From Marisimplicoccus sp038110465 (lineage in GTDB: Bacteria > Bacteroidota > Bacteroidia > Flavobacteriales > Flavobacteriaceae), in contig JAYNJU010000001.1 in NCBI GenBank assembly GCA_038110465.1, forward strand, positions 1 to 64,000: DNA of 64,000 bases, written 5' to 3'. Every line of letters begins with the position of its first letter. The stretch's first letter is position 1. The notes beneath the pieces were generated by a model. It was given only the letters and a program-made list of their open reading frames with translations. It was not told the origin of the DNA and made no database searches. This document shows, piece after piece, positions 61,426-64,000 of this stretch. The position numbers and the translations under genes were made by a program.

Positions 61426-62742
61426 ATGAACAAATTAACAAAATGGTCACTAACTGCTGCACTTGCTGGTTTCCTTTTTGGATTTGATACAGTAGTTATA
61501 TCAGGTGCAGATCAAAAACTTCAAGAACTTTGGAATTCAACAGATATTTTTCATGGAAGTGTTGTAATGGCAATGGCTTTATGGGGAACAGTAGTAGGTG
61601 CAATTTTTGGGGGAATCCCTACAAGAAAAATTGGTAGAAAGAAAACATTGCTTTGGATAGGTATCTTTTATACTCTTTCTGCAATTGGTTCAGCTTTTGC
61701 AAATGACCCAATAACTTTTGCAGCATTTAGATTCATTGGAGGAGTAGGTGTTGGAATTTCAGGAATTGCAGCTCCAGCATATATTTCTGAGATTGCTCCT
61801 GCAAAAAATAGGGGTAGACTTGTTGGACTATACCAATTTAATTTAGTAACAGGTATATTAATTGCTTTCTTATCAAATTATCTTCTAAGTGGCATGGGTG
61901 AAAATGATTGGAGATATATGATGGGTATTGAAGCTCTCCCAGCTTTATTATACACATTTTTAGTTGTCACAATTCCTAAAAGTCCAAGGTGGCTATATCT
62001 AAACAATCAACAGTCAGAGGCTGAAAAAGTTATTAGGGAAGCTTATTCAGAAGATGATGCAAATGAGTTAATTGCTGAAATTAAAAAAGATAAAGAGTCA
62101 AGTATTAAAACTGAGTCTGTTTTTCAAAAGAAATATGGATTTATTTTAATGCTTGCTTTTCTAATTGCAGCATTCAATCAGTTTTCTGGAATTAATGCAT
62201 TTTTGTATTATGCTCCAAGAATTTTTGAAGCTGGTGGTTTAGGCCAAAGTGCTGCTCTTTTAAATAGTGTAGGTATTGGACTTACCAATGTGATCTTTAC
62301 ATATATAGGCATAAGCTTAATTGATAAACTTGGCAGAAAAAGTTTAATGTATATTGGATCAATAGGTTATATAATTTCATTATCATTAATAAGTCTATCT
62401 TTTATTTTAGAATGGGGAGGAATTGCTCTTCCAATATTCCTATTTTTATTCATTGCATCTCATGCTATTGGACAAGGAGCTATAATTTGGGTATATATAT
62501 CAGAAATTTTCCCGAATCATATTAGAAGTTATGGGCAGTCATTTGGAGTATCAACCCATTGGGTCTTAGCAGCTATTATTCCATCTCTTATACCTTATCT
62601 ATTTGGAGTAGTTGGACCAGGTATTGTTTTTGCTTTTTTTGCATTTATGATGGTCTTACAATTACTTTTCACTCATTTTATTATGCCTGAAACAAAAGGT
62701 GTTTCTCTAGAAGATCTAAGTAAAAAACTTATTAAAAATTGA
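61426..62742 (+). CDS. MFS sugar porter (XylE/GLUT-like)
   Basis: 438 residues from the ATG at 61426 (MNKLTKWSLTAALAGFLFGFD). A longer frame would run back into tRNA-Thr and is rejected. Sugar porter signatures: FGFDTVVISGADQ in helix 1, GGIPTRKIGRKKTL, RFIGGVGVGISGIAAPAYISE, PKSPRWLYL, NQFSGINAFLYYAPRIF, and PETKG at the C-terminus. Twelve helices. Imports a monosaccharide, probably with H+. The stop overlaps the kinase start by 4 nt, so the imported sugar is probably phosphorylated by that kinase. Confidence 0.92.
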   Translation: MNKLTKWSLTAALAGFLFGFDTVVISGADQKLQELWNSTDIFHGSVVMAMALWGTVVGAIFGGIPTRKIGRKKTLLWIGIFYTLSAIGSAFANDPITFAAFRFIGGVGVGISGIAAPAYISEIAPAKNRGRLVGLYQFNLVTGILIAFLSNYLLSGMGENDWRYMMGIEALPALLYTFLVVTIPKSPRWLYLNNQQSEAEKVIREAYSEDDANELIAEIKKDKESSIKTESVFQKKYGFILMLAFLIAAFNQFSGINAFLYYAPRIFEAGGLGQSAALLNSVGIGLTNVIFTYIGISLIDKLGRKSLMYIGSIGYIISLSLISLSFILEWGGIALPIFLFLFIASHAIGQGAIIWVYISEIFPNHIRSYGQSFGVSTHWVLAAIIPSLIPYLFGVVGPGIVFAFFAFMMVLQLLFTHFIMPETKGVSLEDLSKKLIKN

Positions 62743-63617
62743 CAAACATAGTTTGCTTTGGCGAAGTTTTATGGGATAAATATACTGATCGAATTGAGTT
62801 AGGAGGAGCACCATTTAATGTTTTTTTTAGGTTATCACAATTTGATAAAAATGCAAAATTTATTTCATCAGTTGGGAATGATAAATTAGGTGTTGAAATT
62901 TTAGATTTTTTTAAAAAAAATAAATTAAACTCAAGTTTTCTTCAAATTGATAAAACTAGAAAAACAGGGACAGTTAAAATTAAATTGGATGCAGGTGAAC
63001 CAAGTTATGAAATCACACAAAATGTAGCATGGGACTTTATTGTTGAAAATAAAAATTCTAAATCTCTAAAAATAATTGATCTTTTGATTTTTGGATCTTT
63101 ATCATGCAGAAATGAGCAATCTTACTCAACACTCAAAAAATTGATAAATAAATCTAAAATCAAGGTTTTAGATTTAAATCTAAGACAAAATTATTATGAT
63201 AATGAAAAAATAAGTTATTTAGTTAAAAGCTCTAATTTTTTAAAAATAAACCTTGAAGAAATGTTTGTCTTAAAGAAAATGTTTGAATTTAAATCAAGCG
63301 ATCATAAAGGGATTATTAAGGAAATATTTAATTTTTTTGATCTGCAATATTTATGTCTTACTAATGGATCAGTAAATTCTTTTATTTATAATGGTATTAA
63401 GTTTTATGAGCAAAAATCATTTAAGGTTAACGCAATTGATAATGTTGGTGCTGGTGATAATTTTTTAGCTGCTTTTATTTGGGAGTTTTTTGCAAAAAAA
63501 TCAAGCATTCAAAACTCTCTAAGAATTGCAAGTGCTTATGGTGCGCTAGCAACTACAAAAAATGGAGCAACAACAGATATAAGCTCTACTGAGGTTAATC
63601 ATCTAGTAATCAGCTAA
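62739..63617 (+). CDS. PfkB-family carbohydrate kinase, fructokinase-like
   Basis: 292 residues. It starts IVCFGEVLWDKYTDRIELGGAPFNV, with the GG substrate motif (ELGGAPFNV) near residue 23. Catalytic Asp lies in DNVGAGDNFLAAF near residue 235. The opening CFGEVLWD and early GGAPFN are typical of bacterial fructokinases. It begins with TTG inside the porter stop (TTGA), so it is coupled to it. Fructose is the likely but unproven substrate. Confidence 0.88.
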   Translation: MTNIVCFGEVLWDKYTDRIELGGAPFNVFFRLSQFDKNAKFISSVGNDKLGVEILDFFKKNKLNSSFLQIDKTRKTGTVKIKLDAGEPSYEITQNVAWDFIVENKNSKSLKIIDLLIFGSLSCRNEQSYSTLKKLINKSKIKVLDLNLRQNYYDNEKISYLVKSSNFLKINLEEMFVLKKMFEFKSSDHKGIIKEIFNFFDLQYLCLTNGSVNSFIYNGIKFYEQKSFKVNAIDNVGAGDNFLAAFIWEFFAKKSSIQNSLRIASAYGALATTKNGATTDISSTEVNHLVIS

Positions 63618-63656
63618 CTGATATATTCCTAAAATTTTGATTTATTTATTTAGTTA

Positions 63657-63675
63657 TTATAAGATTTTCTTATAA
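63657..63675 (+). other. AT-rich perfect inverted repeat between kinase and SusC genes
   Basis: TTATAAGA at 63657-63664, a TTT centre, and TCTTATAA at 63668-63675. A second weaker repeat, AGAAT (63675-63679) with ATTCT (63687-63691), follows and leads into CATTTTTTATTT. Either could be a weak terminator of the porter-kinase transcript. The first could also be an operator for the downstream gene, about 40 nt ahead of its -33 element. Confidence 0.4.
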
Positions 63676-63712
63676 GAATGTAAAAAATTCTCATTTTTTA
63701 TTTATTATTTAT

Positions 63713-63742
63713 TTGACTTTCACATTTTTAATGTTACATTGA
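63713..63742 (+). promoter_or_regulatory. promoter of the SusC-like gene
   Basis: TTG at 63713-63715, a 19-nt spacer and TACATTGA at 63735-63742 (4 of the 6 fixed bases of TAnnTTTG). Transcription would start near 63748, leaving about 34 nt of A/T-rich leader. This is the only plausible candidate in the 164-nt gap. Confidence 0.4.
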
Positions 63743-63781
63743 TGTAATTTTTAATAAAAAAATTAACAAATAATAATTATT

Positions 63782-64000
63782 ATGAAAAACTTACTGAAAA
63801 TGGGCATTGCTCTAGCTTTTCTATTTAGCGGAGTTATAAATGCTCAACAAATTTCTGGTAATATTTCTGATGAAACTGGACCTCTTCCTGGCGCTACAAT
63901 TGTTGTAGCTGGAACGAGCACTGGAGTTGTTGCTGATTTTGATGGAAATTATTCTATCTCTGCAAGTTCTGGTGATGTTCTAGTTTTCTCTTTTGTGGGT
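63782..64000 (+). CDS. SusC/RagA-type TonB-linked outer-membrane receptor (N-terminus only)
   Basis: The first 73 codons before the window ends. A signal peptide (MKNLLKMGIALAFLFSGVINAQ, shown here in part as LLKMGIALAFLFSG) is followed by a carboxypeptidase-like regulatory domain: ISGNISDETGPLPGATIVV, GTSTGVVADFDGNYSI and SASSGDVLVFSFVG. This is the standard opening of SusC-family receptors. It would import oligosaccharides or peptides using the ExbB/ExbD/TonB machinery. After a sugar porter and fructokinase, a carbohydrate role is likely, and a SusD gene is expected beyond the window. Confidence 0.88.
   Translation, partial: MKNLLKMGIALAFLFSGVINAQQISGNISDETGPLPGATIVVAGTSTGVVADFDGNYSISASSGDVLVFSFVG

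Noticed and set aside
1..64000. CRISPR arrays, insertion sequences, toxin-antitoxin or phage-defence islands
   Set aside because: No spaced direct repeats, transposases, inverted terminal repeats or recognisable defence genes found on reading both strands.

Overview
The window is a dense, strongly AT-rich stretch of a bacterial chromosome that reads as a marine member of the Bacteroidota, most likely Flavobacteriia. The reasons are: Bacteroidota-only families (DUF3098, DUF4271, DUF4296, a PorT-like barrel, the start of a SusC/RagA TonB-linked receptor); -7 elements of the TAnnTTTG type with TTG or TTT about 19-23 nt upstream; few Shine-Dalgarno-like sequences; frequent TTG starts; many genes overlapping by 1-4 nt; and bS21 next to XerC and a Thr-Tyr-Gly-Thr tRNA array. 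The species cannot be named from the sequence. I see no phage, insertion sequence or CRISPR array.

Layout. 1-3.9 kb: a lipoprotein metallopeptidase with a heptad-repeat stalk, tRNA-Gly and tRNA-Leu with a terminator, and a Tat-exported Gfo/Idh/MocA oxidoreductase paired with a lipoprotein sugar isomerase. 3.9-7.9 kb (minus): YfiT/DinB-like protein, glycosyltransferase, LpxH-like phosphoesterase, an orphan AraC-type DNA-binding half-domain without a start codon, an SCP2 protein and a TolB-like propeller. 7.9-18 kb: beta-oxidation pair fadN-fadA, error-prone polymerase genes in the order umuC-umuD, the 2-oxoglutarate dehydrogenase E1/E2 genes and tatD. 18-25 kb: tRNA-Ser, a FabH-like synthase, a PqaA-like lipoprotein, an ExbB/ExbD energy-transduction operon ending in a PorT-like barrel, and convergent rpoN. 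25-34 kb: asnS, frr, pyrH, truB, DUF3098 and ftsX on the minus strand; leuS, SemiSWEET and a membrane zinc peptidase on the plus strand. 33.5-43 kb: HemD, DUF4271, polyprenol-phosphate mannosyltransferase, pyrC, DUF4296, tyrS, a PhoB/PhoR-like pair, an alkyltransferase-like protein, and Mrp/NifU/ferredoxin-NADP reductase. 43-51 kb: a MoxR/VWA pair, then a close-packed run of two mevalonate-pathway genes and three gluconate genes (gntK, gnd, gntP).

51-57.8 kb (minus): a complete trpEGDCFBA operon. It is preceded by a short leader peptide with three consecutive Trp codons and a terminator hairpin that ends just before trpE, a textbook-style attenuator. The leader ATG overlaps the stop codon of a 75-residue membrane protein, which itself follows directly on a 57-residue membrane protein, so two small membrane proteins seem to be built into the trp transcript. 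This is the most interesting feature of the window.

57.9-64 kb: rhodanese, an alanine/glycine:cation symporter, bS21, XerC, four tRNAs, then a sugar porter, a fructokinase-like kinase and the N-terminus of a SusC-type receptor. The last three look like the start of a carbohydrate-use locus that continues past the window. The gene order around the tRNA array departs from the arrangement I recall for Flavobacteriia (hpf before, tuf after).
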